Positions 33,997-42,965 of a stretch of 64,000 nt of DNA are shown in pieces; within the stretch, counting starts at the first letter, position 1; each line of letters starts with the position of its first letter. The stretch covers positions 62,001-126,000 of the forward strand of contig JBLWVL010000003.1 in the NCBI GenBank assembly GCA_048268485.1, written 5' to 3'. The notes beneath the pieces are model-generated. The model was given only the letters and a program-made list of their open reading frames with translations, had not been told where the DNA came from and made no database searches. The position numbers and the translations under genes are program-made. The DNA comes from Oceanospirillum sp048268485 (GTDB lineage Bacteria > Pseudomonadota > Gammaproteobacteria > Pseudomonadales > Halomonadaceae).

Positions 33997-34947
33997 TCAG
34001 ACCTTCCCCTGGGGCCAGAAAGCCCGAATACCCGCAACTCCTTGCCCTCCTAAACCCCGCGCCCGACGAATATCCGTGCGTCCTAAGCCCCCCAAAGCAT
34101 AAACAGGGACAGGAATAGGCTCGATAGCATTATGAAACTCTTGCCAGCCCAAAGGCTCTACACCCGGATGGCTTTCCGTTTCCAGAACAGGACTGTACGT
34201 AACCATATCAGCATCTAAGGCCAGGGCCATCTGAAGCTGCGTCGTATTATGGCAGGCACAGGACAGCCATTTACTCGCAGGTACCGGCCGACTGGAGTAG
34301 TGGGACAATCGCTCGGTTGTCAGGTGAAGGCCATCAGCGTCAACCCGGTCAAGCATTGAAGGCTCAGCATTCAGAATCAGAAGAGCTCCTGCAGCCCGTG
34401 TAAGCTCAAGTGCCGCATTAGCACGCTTAGCAAACTCATCTTCAGATAGATCATGAGCACGTAGCTGAATAAGCTCAATACCCGTATTAAGTGCTAAATG
34501 AAGTTTCTTCAACCACTGATCTTCATTGTCAGCATCACCTGTGATCATATAATGATCAGGTAGCCGCAGAGCCTTAAGAATCGGTTTGTTGGCCTCTGGA
34601 AAGGTGTATTGGGACAGGTCTTCTTCTTTGACCCAGCGAACAGCCTGCCCTTCGCGCCCATAAGCTTCTCCGGAAAAATTGCTAACCTGCCAGACATCTA
34701 ACAGAACAGCTCGCTCCGGATAACGGTGATGAATGCGGATCAGAGGGGAAGCGGATTCGACCTGAATGCCCACCTCTTCACACAACTCCCGATTTAACGC
34801 CTGGCGGCCTGTCTCATAGGGCGCAAGCTTGCCACCGGGGAACTCCCAGAGTCCTCCCTGATCGACAGTAGCAGGACGGCGGGCAATCAAGATTTCCCCT
34901 TTTTCATTACGCACAACGGCAGCGGCAACATGAAGATGCTTAGGCAT
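33997..34947 (-). CDS. Nudix hydrolase fused to a thiamine-phosphate-synthase-like domain
   Basis: 316 aa. Residues 1-130 are a MutT-type Nudix domain; the Nudix box starts GGK at 38-40 with RELCEEVG at 53-60, expected to hydrolyse 8-oxo-dGTP and protect DNA. Residues about 132-316 are a TIM-barrel of the ThiE/TenI family (IQLRAHDLSEDEF, GLHLTTERL, YALGGLGRTDI). The fusion is widespread in gammaproteobacteria beside argJ-secA. Whether the second domain is active is doubtful: the ThiE GxGxCAxxS-like segment is only partly kept. Start at ATG 34947 has AGGTG upstream; the longer open frame has no conservation. Confidence 0.92.
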   Translation of the reverse strand: MPKHLHVAAAVVRNEKGEILIARRPATVDQGGLWEFPGGKLAPYETGRQALNRELCEEVGIQVESASPLIRIHHRYPERAVLLDVWQVSNFSGEAYGREGQAVRWVKEEDLSQYTFPEANKPILKALRLPDHYMITGDADNEDQWLKKLHLALNTGIELIQLRAHDLSEDEFAKRANAALELTRAAGALLILNAEPSMLDRVDADGLHLTTERLSHYSSRPVPASKWLSCACHNTTQLQMALALDADMVTYSPVLETESHPGVEPLGWQEFHNAIEPIPVPVYALGGLGRTDIRRARGLGGQGVAGIRAFWPQGKV

Positions 34948-35097
34948 AGGGCACCTGTACTTCTTAGTATCAAAAACAAAAAAAGTAGGATACCGATTAA
35001 TGACAAGCGACAATGATGATGATTGCCACATCAATCTGCATCCTACCCTCTGGAGTCTACTCAATCATTTTCAGTCGAAAACAAACAGATAGAGTTT

Positions 35098-36312
35098 CTA
35101 ACTACGATAGTCAGCATTAATGCTGACATAATCATGAGACAGATCTGTTGTCCAAACTGTTTCGGCTGATTCACCTCGAGCCAAATCGATTCGAATAGAG
35201 ATATTTTCCTGAGCCATAACAGCGGAACCAGCCTCTTCTGTGTAAGTAGCACAGCGACCACCCATCTCAACGATCTGAACATCGCCCAGCCAGATATTGA
35301 TATTATCAACATCCAGCTGCTTCACATCAGCACGTCCCACAGCGGCAAGAATCCGCCCCCAGTTAGCATCACTGGCAAAAAGCGCCGTTTTAACCAGGGG
35401 TGAATGCGCGACTGTAAAGGCAACTTCAAGAGCTTCCTCACTACTTCCTGCATGAGAGACTGAGATCTCAACAAATTTCGTGGCACCTTCACCATCTTTC
35501 ACAATAGCGTGAGCCAAGGGCTGGGCAACACTATCCAGCGCTTGCTGGAAAGCTTCAACAGCCGCTGTATCATCAGCTGTAATGACAGCAGATCGCCCGG
35601 TAGCAACCAGCATGCAGGCATCATTCGTTGATGTATCACTATCAATCGTGATGCGGTTAAACGAACGATCGGTTGTTGTGGTAAGCATCTGTTGCAGCAA
35701 TGCCTGATCAATTTTTGCATCTGTTGCAATATAGCCCAACATGGTTGCCATATTGGGTTTAATCATACCGGAGCCTTTGGAAATACCACTGATATGAACA
35801 CTTTCCCCATTGATCTCGACAGTGGCAACAGCACCTTTGGGGCGGGTATCTGTTGTCAGAATACCTTCTGCTGCAGAAGCCCAGTTATTCTCTGACAGAT
35901 CAGCTACTGCATCTGCCAGAACGGCTTCTATTTTATCTACCGGTAGTGGCTCACCGATCACACCTGTTGAGAAAGGTAGTACTTCATAATCAGCAACATC
36001 GGTCTTCTCTGCAAGTGAGGTGCAGCAACGAGCTGCAGCAGCAACACCACCAGAGCCAGTACCGGCATTGGCATTACCGGTATTTACCAGAAAATAGCGT
36101 GGTGATGCTTTTTCCAGATGTTTTTTTGCCACCTGTACGGGGGCAGCGCAAAAAGCATTCTTAGTAAACACACCGGCAACTGTTGCATCTGCCGGGCACT
36201 CAATAACAACAACATCTTTACGCCCCGGCTTTTTGATTCCGGCACAAGCAACCCCTAAACGTACACCTGAGATGGTATTAAATACGGGTAACTCCGATGG
36301 GCCAACGGCCAT
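35098..36312 (-). CDS. argJ: Glutamate N-acetyltransferase / amino-acid acetyltransferase ArgJ
   Basis: 404-aa enzyme of the cyclic arginine pathway, moving acetyl from N-acetylornithine to glutamate. It is made as a precursor that cuts itself before the Thr in KPNMATMLGYIATDA, leaving that Thr as nucleophile. Start at ATG 36312 has GAGGAG 7 bases upstream; the TTG five codons earlier overlaps that site. Lies 42 bp after secA on the same strand. Whether it is bifunctional (also using acetyl-CoA) cannot be told from sequence. Confidence 0.95.
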   Translation of the reverse strand: MAVGPSELPVFNTISGVRLGVACAGIKKPGRKDVVVIECPADATVAGVFTKNAFCAAPVQVAKKHLEKASPRYFLVNTGNANAGTGSGGVAAAARCCTSLAEKTDVADYEVLPFSTGVIGEPLPVDKIEAVLADAVADLSENNWASAAEGILTTDTRPKGAVATVEINGESVHISGISKGSGMIKPNMATMLGYIATDAKIDQALLQQMLTTTTDRSFNRITIDSDTSTNDACMLVATGRSAVITADDTAAVEAFQQALDSVAQPLAHAIVKDGEGATKFVEISVSHAGSSEEALEVAFTVAHSPLVKTALFASDANWGRILAAVGRADVKQLDVDNINIWLGDVQIVEMGGRCATYTEEAGSAVMAQENISIRIDLARGESAETVWTTDLSHDYVSINADYRS

Positions 36313-36354
36313 GACCACACTCCTCAATCCTAAATATCTGATGACAACTTTCGA

Positions 36355-39069
36355 TTAACTCAATTTACCGTGGCATTGCTTATATTTTTTACCGGAGCCA
36401 CACGGGCAAGGCTCATTACGGCCAACTTTTCGGCCTTCACGCACAAAGGGTTGGGCCCCGTCCTCACCCTGAGGTAATTCTTCCTGTTCAGATCCCATAG
36501 CCTTTGTTTCCGCATGCTGATACTGGTAGGCCTGCTCTTCCTGTGCTTCCCGGCGGCGGCGCTCCATCTCCTCAACATCAGCCTCTTGCTGTACCTGAAC
36601 ATGGCTCAGAATACGAATTGCATCATGCTTGATATTGCCCAGCATCTCCTGGAATAACTCAAAGGATTCACGCTTATACTCCTGCTTAGGATTTTTCTGC
36701 GCATAACCCCTCAGGTGAATCCCCTGACGCAGATGATCCATAGCTGCAAGGTGCTCTTTCCAGCGAGTATCCAGTACCTGAAGAAGTACCTGCTTCTCAA
36801 ACTGCCGAATCGTGCCTTCACCGACATGAGCTTCTTTGTCACGGTAAAGCTGTGATAATTCCTCCAGAATTTTTTCACGCAGGCTATCTTCAAACAGCTG
36901 CTGATCTTCCTCCAGCCACTGCTGAATTGGCAGGCGTAGCGCAAATTCAGCTTCAAGATGCATCTCCAATCCAGCGACATCCCACTGCTCTGGCATACTT
37001 TGCGGCGGAATAAAGGTGCTGATAGCATCGTTTACAACATCACTGCGAATTGAGTCGATGATCTCAGCAATTGACTCACTCTTCAGCACATCTTCCCGCT
37101 GCTGATAAACAACAGAACGCTGATCATTAGCAACATCATCATATTCCAGCAGCTGCTTACGGATATCAAAATTGCGCCCTTCAACTTTGCGTTGCGCTTT
37201 CTCGATCGCATTGGTTACCATGCGATGCTCAATGGCCTCACCATTTTCCATTCCCAGCGCCTGCATGAAACCACGGACACGCTCAGAAGCAAACAGACGC
37301 ATCAAATCGTCTTCAAGAGACAGGAAGAAACGGGTGGAACCTGGATCACCCTGGCGACCTGACCGGCCTCGTAGCTGGTTATCAATACGACGGGATTCGT
37401 GGCGTTCAGAACCGATAACATGTAAACCACCAGCATCTAAAACAGCATCGTGACGTATTTTCCATTCAGCCTTAATTTTATCGATCTGTGCCTGGTCAGG
37501 AGACTCCAGCTGTTCGATTTCATTCTCCCAGCTGCCACCCAAAACAATATCAGTACCACGACCAGCCATATTTGTAGCGATCGTTACGGCTCCAGGGCGG
37601 CCTGCCTGCGCAATAATATGAGCTTCTTTGTCGTGCTGCTTAGCATTCAGAACATTATGCTTAACACCTGCCTTAGTCAGCAGTCGGCTTAAATACTCTG
37701 AAGCCTCAATAGAAGCTGTACCAACCAGGACAGGACGCTGGCGTTCCACTTCATATTTAACGTCTTTAATAATGGCATTAAACTTATCCTCCATCGTCAG
37801 GAAAATAAGGTCATTCAGATCTTTCCTCTGAACCGTTTTATTTGGAGGAATAACGACCACATCAAGACTGTAAATCTGATGAAACTCAAAAGCTTCAGTA
37901 TCTGCGGTTCCCGTCATACCTGAAAGCTTTTCATACAAACGGAAATAGTTCTGGAAAGTCGTCGAAGCCAGGGTTTGACTTTCATTCTGAATAGTAACCC
38001 CTTCACGGGCTTCAACAGCCTGATGCAAGCCTTCAGACCAGCGACGACCAGGCATGGTGCGACCAGTATGCTCATCAACAATAACGATTTCATCATCCTG
38101 CACAATATAATGTACATCGCGCTGGAAAAGGTTATGAGCACGCAGCCCTGCATTTATGTGATGCAATAAGCCCAGGTTTGCCGGTGCATAAAGGCTTTCA
38201 CCTTCAGGCAACAAGCCCTTCTCAATCAGCAGGTTCTCAACAAACTGATGGCCATCTTCTGTTAGTTCTACCGTGCGGTGCTTCTCATCTTTAGTGAAAT
38301 GACCTTCACCATCCTCTTCAACGCACTCCTGGAGTTTAGGAATCAGTGCATTGATCGTGCGATACATCTCCGAGCTGTCTTCAACAGCACCAGAGATAAT
38401 CAGAGGAGTTCGGGCTTCATCGATCAGAATCGAATCAACCTCATCCACAACGGCAAAGAAAAGATCACGCTGAACACGATCTTCAAGGCTGAACGCCATA
38501 TTGTCACGAAGATAGTCGAAACCGAATTCGTTATTAGTGCCGTAGGTAATATCACAGGCATAAGCTTCACGTTTCTGTTCAGAGGTCATGCCAGGAACAG
38601 AGACACCAACAGTCAGCCCCAGAAACTCATAGAGAGGACGCATCCACTCAGCATCACGGCGTGCTAAGTAATCATTGACAGTTACAACGTGCACACCTTT
38701 AGATGGCAATGCGTTCAAATATACCGCAAGAGTCGCCACCAATGTTTTACCTTCACCGGTGCGCATTTCAGCAATTTTACCGCTATTAAGAGCCATACCG
38801 CCAATAAGCTGCACATCAAAGTGGCGCATTCCCATCACACGGGCACTGGCTTCACGGCATACGGCAAAAGCTTCCGGGAGTAAGGAGTCCAGGGCTTCGC
38901 CTTTCCCCAGGCGCTCCCGGAACTCTACCGTCTTGGCTTGTAGCTGTTCATCAGATAGGGACTTTATTTGATCTTCGAGACCGTTAATTATGTTAACCGT
39001 CTTTCTCAACCGCTTCAGTTCACGGTCATTTTTACTACCAATAATTTTTTTTAAAAAAGATGCAACCAT
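36355..39069 (-). CDS. secA: Protein translocase ATPase SecA
   Basis: 904-aa motor of Sec protein export. Walker A is in MRTGEGKTLVAT (about 102-113), DEVDS marks Walker B, and the C-terminal linker ends in the zinc-binding CPCGSGKKYKQCHG that docks SecB and ribosomes. Its neighbours (M23 peptidase and dciA upstream, argJ downstream) match pseudomonads. No secM-like regulator is seen upstream; the gap to the M23 gene holds that gene's terminator. Confidence 0.98.
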   Translation of the reverse strand: MVASFLKKIIGSKNDRELKRLRKTVNIINGLEDQIKSLSDEQLQAKTVEFRERLGKGEALDSLLPEAFAVCREASARVMGMRHFDVQLIGGMALNSGKIAEMRTGEGKTLVATLAVYLNALPSKGVHVVTVNDYLARRDAEWMRPLYEFLGLTVGVSVPGMTSEQKREAYACDITYGTNNEFGFDYLRDNMAFSLEDRVQRDLFFAVVDEVDSILIDEARTPLIISGAVEDSSEMYRTINALIPKLQECVEEDGEGHFTKDEKHRTVELTEDGHQFVENLLIEKGLLPEGESLYAPANLGLLHHINAGLRAHNLFQRDVHYIVQDDEIVIVDEHTGRTMPGRRWSEGLHQAVEAREGVTIQNESQTLASTTFQNYFRLYEKLSGMTGTADTEAFEFHQIYSLDVVVIPPNKTVQRKDLNDLIFLTMEDKFNAIIKDVKYEVERQRPVLVGTASIEASEYLSRLLTKAGVKHNVLNAKQHDKEAHIIAQAGRPGAVTIATNMAGRGTDIVLGGSWENEIEQLESPDQAQIDKIKAEWKIRHDAVLDAGGLHVIGSERHESRRIDNQLRGRSGRQGDPGSTRFFLSLEDDLMRLFASERVRGFMQALGMENGEAIEHRMVTNAIEKAQRKVEGRNFDIRKQLLEYDDVANDQRSVVYQQREDVLKSESIAEIIDSIRSDVVNDAISTFIPPQSMPEQWDVAGLEMHLEAEFALRLPIQQWLEEDQQLFEDSLREKILEELSQLYRDKEAHVGEGTIRQFEKQVLLQVLDTRWKEHLAAMDHLRQGIHLRGYAQKNPKQEYKRESFELFQEMLGNIKHDAIRILSHVQVQQEADVEEMERRRREAQEEQAYQYQHAETKAMGSEQEELPQGEDGAQPFVREGRKVGRNEPCPCGSGKKYKQCHGKLS

Positions 39070-39118
39070 GTTATTTCTTCAGCTATGAGGACGCATAAGA
39101 GCGTTAAGGCACGGAAAA

Positions 39119-39165
39119 ATAAAAAAATTCTGCCCGCATAGTAACATGTACTTATGCGGGCAGAA
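39119..39165 (-). terminator. Terminator of the M23 peptidase gene
   Basis: 13-bp perfect stem TTCTGCCCGCATA / TATGCGGGCAGAA with a 12-nt loop; on the minus strand it is followed by a T-run. It lies between the M23 gene and secA, so secA needs its own promoter within about 50 bp. Confidence 0.9.
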
Positions 39166-39181
39166 ATGATTCAAACGGGGT

Positions 39182-40111
39182 TTATCGACTTGCGCGATAA
39201 ATAAACTTGGCGGGATCCATAGGGCGCCCCCTGTGCCTCACCTCGTAATGGACATGGGGGCCAGTAGATCGTCCACTACTTCCCATCAAAGAAAGCACCT
39301 GTCCTTTACTCACAATATCACCGGGCTTAACAAGGGCTTTCTTGTTGTGGGCATAACGTGTGGTATAGCCGTCACCGTGATCCACCTCAACCAGTAAGCC
39401 ATACCCATATCGAGGACCAGCCCAGGTTACTACACCTGCCGCCACAGCGATTACATCAGACCCATCCTTACCTGCAAAATCGACGCCTTCATGCCAGGCT
39501 ATACGTCCAGTAAAGGGGTCAGTACGCTTACCATATTTCGATGACAACCAGCCTTTCTTAATGGGGCGACCTGCAATAAAAACATCATCCTGAATTTTAC
39601 GACTGCCCAATAAAGACTCGATAACCTGAAGTTGCTGCTCACGATCATCAATCGTTCTGGCAAGCTCATCAATCGTCGACACAAAGTCATCAACTTCAAC
39701 ACTCACACCCATTTCCATCGCCTCAGGCCCACCAACAGGAGGGGCGCGATCAAAATCAAACTCACCTTCTTCAAGATCTGCGATATGGGTCAGACGTTTA
39801 CCCAAAGCATCAAGCCGAACCAGGCGCGCCTGCAACTCAGCAATACGTACTGTTAACGCATCCAACTGCTCCTGAGAATTGCGGCGCAGCACATCAATGT
39901 CTTCTTTTTGTTTACGAATATCCTGCAGCCATTCCTGAGCAGACTCTTCTGTCAATAAAGGAGATTCATTATTCAACGTCATGTAAAGACCGACACCACC
40001 AACTGACAGAGGTGCCAAAATGAATACCGTTAAAAAAACGCCTACCATCCAACCTGGGATGTGTAGGTTTTTTGACGCTGAATGGCTATCATTGAAAATT
40101 ACGATATTCAT
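39182..40111 (-). CDS. Membrane-anchored M23 (LytM) peptidase
   Basis: 309 aa: a membrane helix at about 22-44, a periplasmic coiled coil (about 55-110 and 145-165), then a LytM metallopeptidase domain (about 180-305). The zinc ligands are present: His207 and Asp211 in HEGVD, and the HVH at 286-288, so it should be a catalytic endopeptidase rather than a degenerate activator. It probably cleaves peptidoglycan cross-links during growth or division. Start is at ATG with AAAAGG upstream. Divergent from dciA. Confidence 0.9.
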   Translation of the reverse strand: MNIVIFNDSHSASKNLHIPGWMVGVFLTVFILAPLSVGGVGLYMTLNNESPLLTEESAQEWLQDIRKQKEDIDVLRRNSQEQLDALTVRIAELQARLVRLDALGKRLTHIADLEEGEFDFDRAPPVGGPEAMEMGVSVEVDDFVSTIDELARTIDDREQQLQVIESLLGSRKIQDDVFIAGRPIKKGWLSSKYGKRTDPFTGRIAWHEGVDFAGKDGSDVIAVAAGVVTWAGPRYGYGLLVEVDHGDGYTTRYAHNKKALVKPGDIVSKGQVLSLMGSSGRSTGPHVHYEVRHRGRPMDPAKFIYRASR

Positions 40112-40180
40112 TAAACAAACCTTTTGCTATTTCCGTATACAAAATACTTATTACCCAACCTATTATTACAGGCACAGTAT

Positions 40181-40639
40181 ATGCGATCACACCGCTCGAC
40201 AAAACGCCTTAATGAGATTATTAACAAAGAAAACACCTTACTCGCCAAGCTGTTTCACAAAGCTGAGGTTCTGCAACAATTAGATACAGAGATATCATCA
40301 ATATTACCATCCACCATGCAGGGCAAAGCTAAAGTGGCAAATATAAGCCGGAGCGAAATCATTATACATATCACCTCCGCAGCATTGTTGACCCGCCTCA
40401 GATTACAGCAAAGATTGTTAATGCAGAAGATAAACCAACACTATACCTGGGCCAAAATAGAGAAAGTAACGATTAAAGTTCGCCCTGAAAGCATTACAAA
40501 GGATGCCCCCCTTATAGACAAACCTCATCGCTCAGAAAAAATAGCAGCTGATGTCACTATCGCAGCAGAAAAATGCAGTGATCCGGAGCTACAGAAAAGC
40601 CTGTCAAGACTGGCAAAACATATTCGCCAACCCGATTAA
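40181..40639 (+). CDS. dciA: DciA-type replicative helicase loader (DUF721)
   Basis: 152-aa protein with the DUF721 core in the middle (about residues 20-95: LFHKAEVLQQLDTEISSILP, HITSAALLTRLRLQQ) and a disordered basic/acidic tail. DciA loads DnaB in bacteria that lack DnaC. Placement between lpxC and secA/M23 is typical. Start at ATG 40181 gives MRSHRSTKRL; only a weak ACAGG site precedes it, and an earlier ATG at 40124 is possible but adds unconserved residues. Convergent with lpxC. Confidence 0.82.
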   Translation: MRSHRSTKRLNEIINKENTLLAKLFHKAEVLQQLDTEISSILPSTMQGKAKVANISRSEIIIHITSAALLTRLRLQQRLLMQKINQHYTWAKIEKVTIKVRPESITKDAPLIDKPHRSEKIAADVTIAAEKCSDPELQKSLSRLAKHIRQPD

Positions 40640-40659
40640 CCCGCAATAAATCGGAGACA

Positions 40660-40690
40660 TAAAAAAACCTCCCAAACAGGAGGTTCTTTA
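40660..40690. terminator. Bidirectional terminator between dciA and lpxC
   Basis: 7-bp stem AACCTCC / GGAGGTT with a 6-nt loop; seven T follow on the minus strand for lpxC and TTCTTT on the plus strand for dciA. Confidence 0.8.
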
Positions 40691-40706
40691 AAAACCTGGA
40701 AACATA

Positions 40707-41618
40707 TCAGCCTGCCGCTGCTGGCTTCATATATGAAATAGGAGATGCTTCAGCCTCATCAAAAGTTATCACATCATAGCAGTCTTCATGCTGAAGCAGC
40801 TCACGCAGCAACTTATTGTTTAATCCATGGCCTGATTTAACACCTTTAAACTCTCCGACCAAGCCATAGCCCAGCAGGTAAAGATCACCAATAGCATCAA
40901 GTACTTTATGGCGAACAAACTCATCTTCATACCGCAAGCCATCCTCATTGAGGATGCTGTATTCATCGACAACAATAGCATTGTCCATGCTGCCACCAAG
41001 GGCTAAATTTTTCGAGCGAAGGAACTCAATATCCTGCATAAACCCGAATGTACGGGCCCGACTCACCTCTTTAACAAAAGAGGTACTCGAAAAATCAATA
41101 GATATTTTCTGACGCTGAGATGCAAAAACAGGATGATCAAAGTCGATAGCAAAAGAAACCTTAAAACCATCGTAGGGCAGGAAGGATGCGCTCTTATCAC
41201 CGTCTTCAACAACAATAGATTTATTAATCCGGATAAACTTTTTAGCAGCCTCCTGCTCCTGAATCCCCGCAGACTGGACCAAAAAGACAAAAGGCCCTGA
41301 ACTACCATCCATAATAGGAACTTCAGGCGCGCTTACTTCAACATAAAGATTATCAATCCCCAAACCCGCCAAGGCGGACAACAGATGCTCAACGGTACCG
41401 ACTTTGACATCACCCTGGGAAATTGTCGTGGACATGGTTGTCTCACTGACATTAGTCGCTGTAGCCTTAATTTCGACTACCGGGTCAAGATCAGTACGTC
41501 GAAAAACGATACCGGTATCGACAGCAGCCGGACGCAGGGTTAAGTACACTTTCTCACCAGAGTGAAGACCAACACCTGTTGCTCGAATTGTATTCTTGAG
41601 GGTCCGCTGTTTTATCAT
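40707..41618 (-). CDS. lpxC: UDP-3-O-acyl-N-acetylglucosamine deacetylase LpxC
   Basis: 303-aa zinc amidase, the committed step of lipid A synthesis. Zinc ligands His78 (VEHLLSAL), His237 and Asp241 (RHKVLDAIGD) and catalytic His264 (SGHGLNNK) all fall at E. coli positions. The C-terminus ends ASPISYMKPAAAG; in E. coli the tail carries the FtsH degradation signal. Last gene of the dcw cluster, with a 132-bp gap after ftsZ that may hold its own promoter. Confidence 0.97.
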   Translation of the reverse strand: MIKQRTLKNTIRATGVGLHSGEKVYLTLRPAAVDTGIVFRRTDLDPVVEIKATATNVSETTMSTTISQGDVKVGTVEHLLSALAGLGIDNLYVEVSAPEVPIMDGSSGPFVFLVQSAGIQEQEAAKKFIRINKSIVVEDGDKSASFLPYDGFKVSFAIDFDHPVFASQRQKISIDFSSTSFVKEVSRARTFGFMQDIEFLRSKNLALGGSMDNAIVVDEYSILNEDGLRYEDEFVRHKVLDAIGDLYLLGYGLVGEFKGVKSGHGLNNKLLRELLQHEDCYDVITFDEAEASPISYMKPAAAG

Positions 41619-41652
41619 GACTATATCTTTTATCTTTTGGGTAGGAATTAAC

Positions 41653-41670
41653 CGTATCTTAACAGATACG
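41653..41670 (-). other. Inverted repeat in the lpxC leader
   Basis: CGTATCT-TAAC-AGATACG, a perfect 7-bp dyad 35 bp before the lpxC start. It could be an operator or a leader hairpin near the ribosome site. Confidence 0.35.
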
Positions 41671-41731
41671 TAGTAAAAGCCACCACCAAGTTTATTGCAT
41701 TTTTACAGATGTTTCGTTTGGGATTAATTAA

Positions 41732-41752
41732 AATTAAGAGACATTCTTAATT
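41732..41752 (-). other. AT-rich hairpin at the ftsZ stop codon
   Basis: AATTAAGA-GACAT-TCTTAATT forms a perfect 8-bp stem that overlaps the ftsZ stop. It is too AT-rich to be a strong terminator; partial termination or message stabilisation is possible. Confidence 0.35.
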
Positions 41753-42929
41753 AATCAGCCTGACGACGTAAAAAGGCAGGAATATCCAGATAATCCATAT
41801 CCGATTTATTTTCAGCTTGCTTCTTAACTACAGCAGCATCTTGCTCTTTACGATTAATCGCGGGTTGCCTGTCAAGCTTCGTATAATCAACCGGTGCCGC
41901 CGATGTTTGAGCCTTCGCAGTAGTCGTGGCAGCAGCCACAGGCTTAGGAGCTTGAGTAGCTCGATCCTGCTCGAGCCCGGCAGCAACAACGGTCACCTTA
42001 ACTTCATCGTTACTGTCCATTTCAGGATCAATGGAAGTACCAATAACAACAGTCGAGTGCTCCGAAGAAAACTCGTCCAGCAAGTCACCTACTGCGGTAA
42101 ACTCGCCAATAGAGAAGTCTGAGCCGGCTGAAATATTCACCAAAATACCGCGAGCATCCCGCAAATCAATATCTTCCAGCAGAGGGCTCCGAATCGCTTT
42201 TTCTGTCGCTTCAATCGCTCTGTTTTCACCGCTGGAGGTTCCTGTCCCCATCATTGCCATGCCTTTTTCTGACATAACCGTACGCACATCAGCGAAATCG
42301 ACGTTGATCATGCCTGGTCGGGTAATCAGATCTGCAATGCCCTGCACCGCGCCGAGAAGCACATTATTGGCCTCACCAAAAGCCTGCAACAAGCTGGTGT
42401 TTTTACCCAGTGCAGTCAGGAGCTTCTCATTTGGAATAGTAATCAAAGAATCCACATGTTCAGAAAGCGCCTGAATTCCCTGATCGGCGATCGCCATACG
42501 CTTACGGCCCTCAAAAGGGAAAGGCTTAGTTACAACAGCAACAGTCAGAATACCCAGTTCCCGAGCAACCTCTGCAATGACCGGAGCACCACCTGTACCT
42601 GTGCCCCCTCCCATTCCTGCCGCGATAAACACCATATCTGAGCCATTCAGAAGTTCCGCGATACGCTCACGATCTTCAAGAGCAGCCTGGCGGCCAACCT
42701 CAGGATTAGCTCCCGCCCCCAAACCTTTCGTCAACTCACTGCCCAGCTGAAGAATGCTTTTAGCTTCAACTTTTTTCAATGCCTGCGCATCGGTATTGGC
42801 AACAATAAAGTCAACACCTTCGACGTTGTGACGAAGCATATGGGTAACAGCATTACCACCACCACCACCGACACCAACAACTTTGATGACAGCATTGGCG
42901 TTTGCTGCATTATCTAAAATCTCAAACAT
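41751..42929 (-). CDS. ftsZ: Cell division GTPase FtsZ
   Basis: 392-aa tubulin homologue that forms the Z-ring. The GTP signature GGGTGTG is at 107-113, with the NTDAQAL and T7-loop (NVDFADVRTVM) catalytic elements. A variable Ala/Thr-rich linker (about 318-375) leads to the conserved tail MDYLDIPAFLRRQAD that binds FtsA and ZipA. It follows ftsA by 36 bp. Confidence 0.98.
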   Translation of the reverse strand: MFEILDNAANANAVIKVVGVGGGGGNAVTHMLRHNVEGVDFIVANTDAQALKKVEAKSILQLGSELTKGLGAGANPEVGRQAALEDRERIAELLNGSDMVFIAAGMGGGTGTGGAPVIAEVARELGILTVAVVTKPFPFEGRKRMAIADQGIQALSEHVDSLITIPNEKLLTALGKNTSLLQAFGEANNVLLGAVQGIADLITRPGMINVDFADVRTVMSEKGMAMMGTGTSSGENRAIEATEKAIRSPLLEDIDLRDARGILVNISAGSDFSIGEFTAVGDLLDEFSSEHSTVVIGTSIDPEMDSNDEVKVTVVAAGLEQDRATQAPKPVAAATTTAKAQTSAAPVDYTKLDRQPAINRKEQDAAVVKKQAENKSDMDYLDIPAFLRRQAD

Positions 42930-42965
42930 GTTTCAGTCTCCTCAAACGCACTTAACGCAGCTCAA

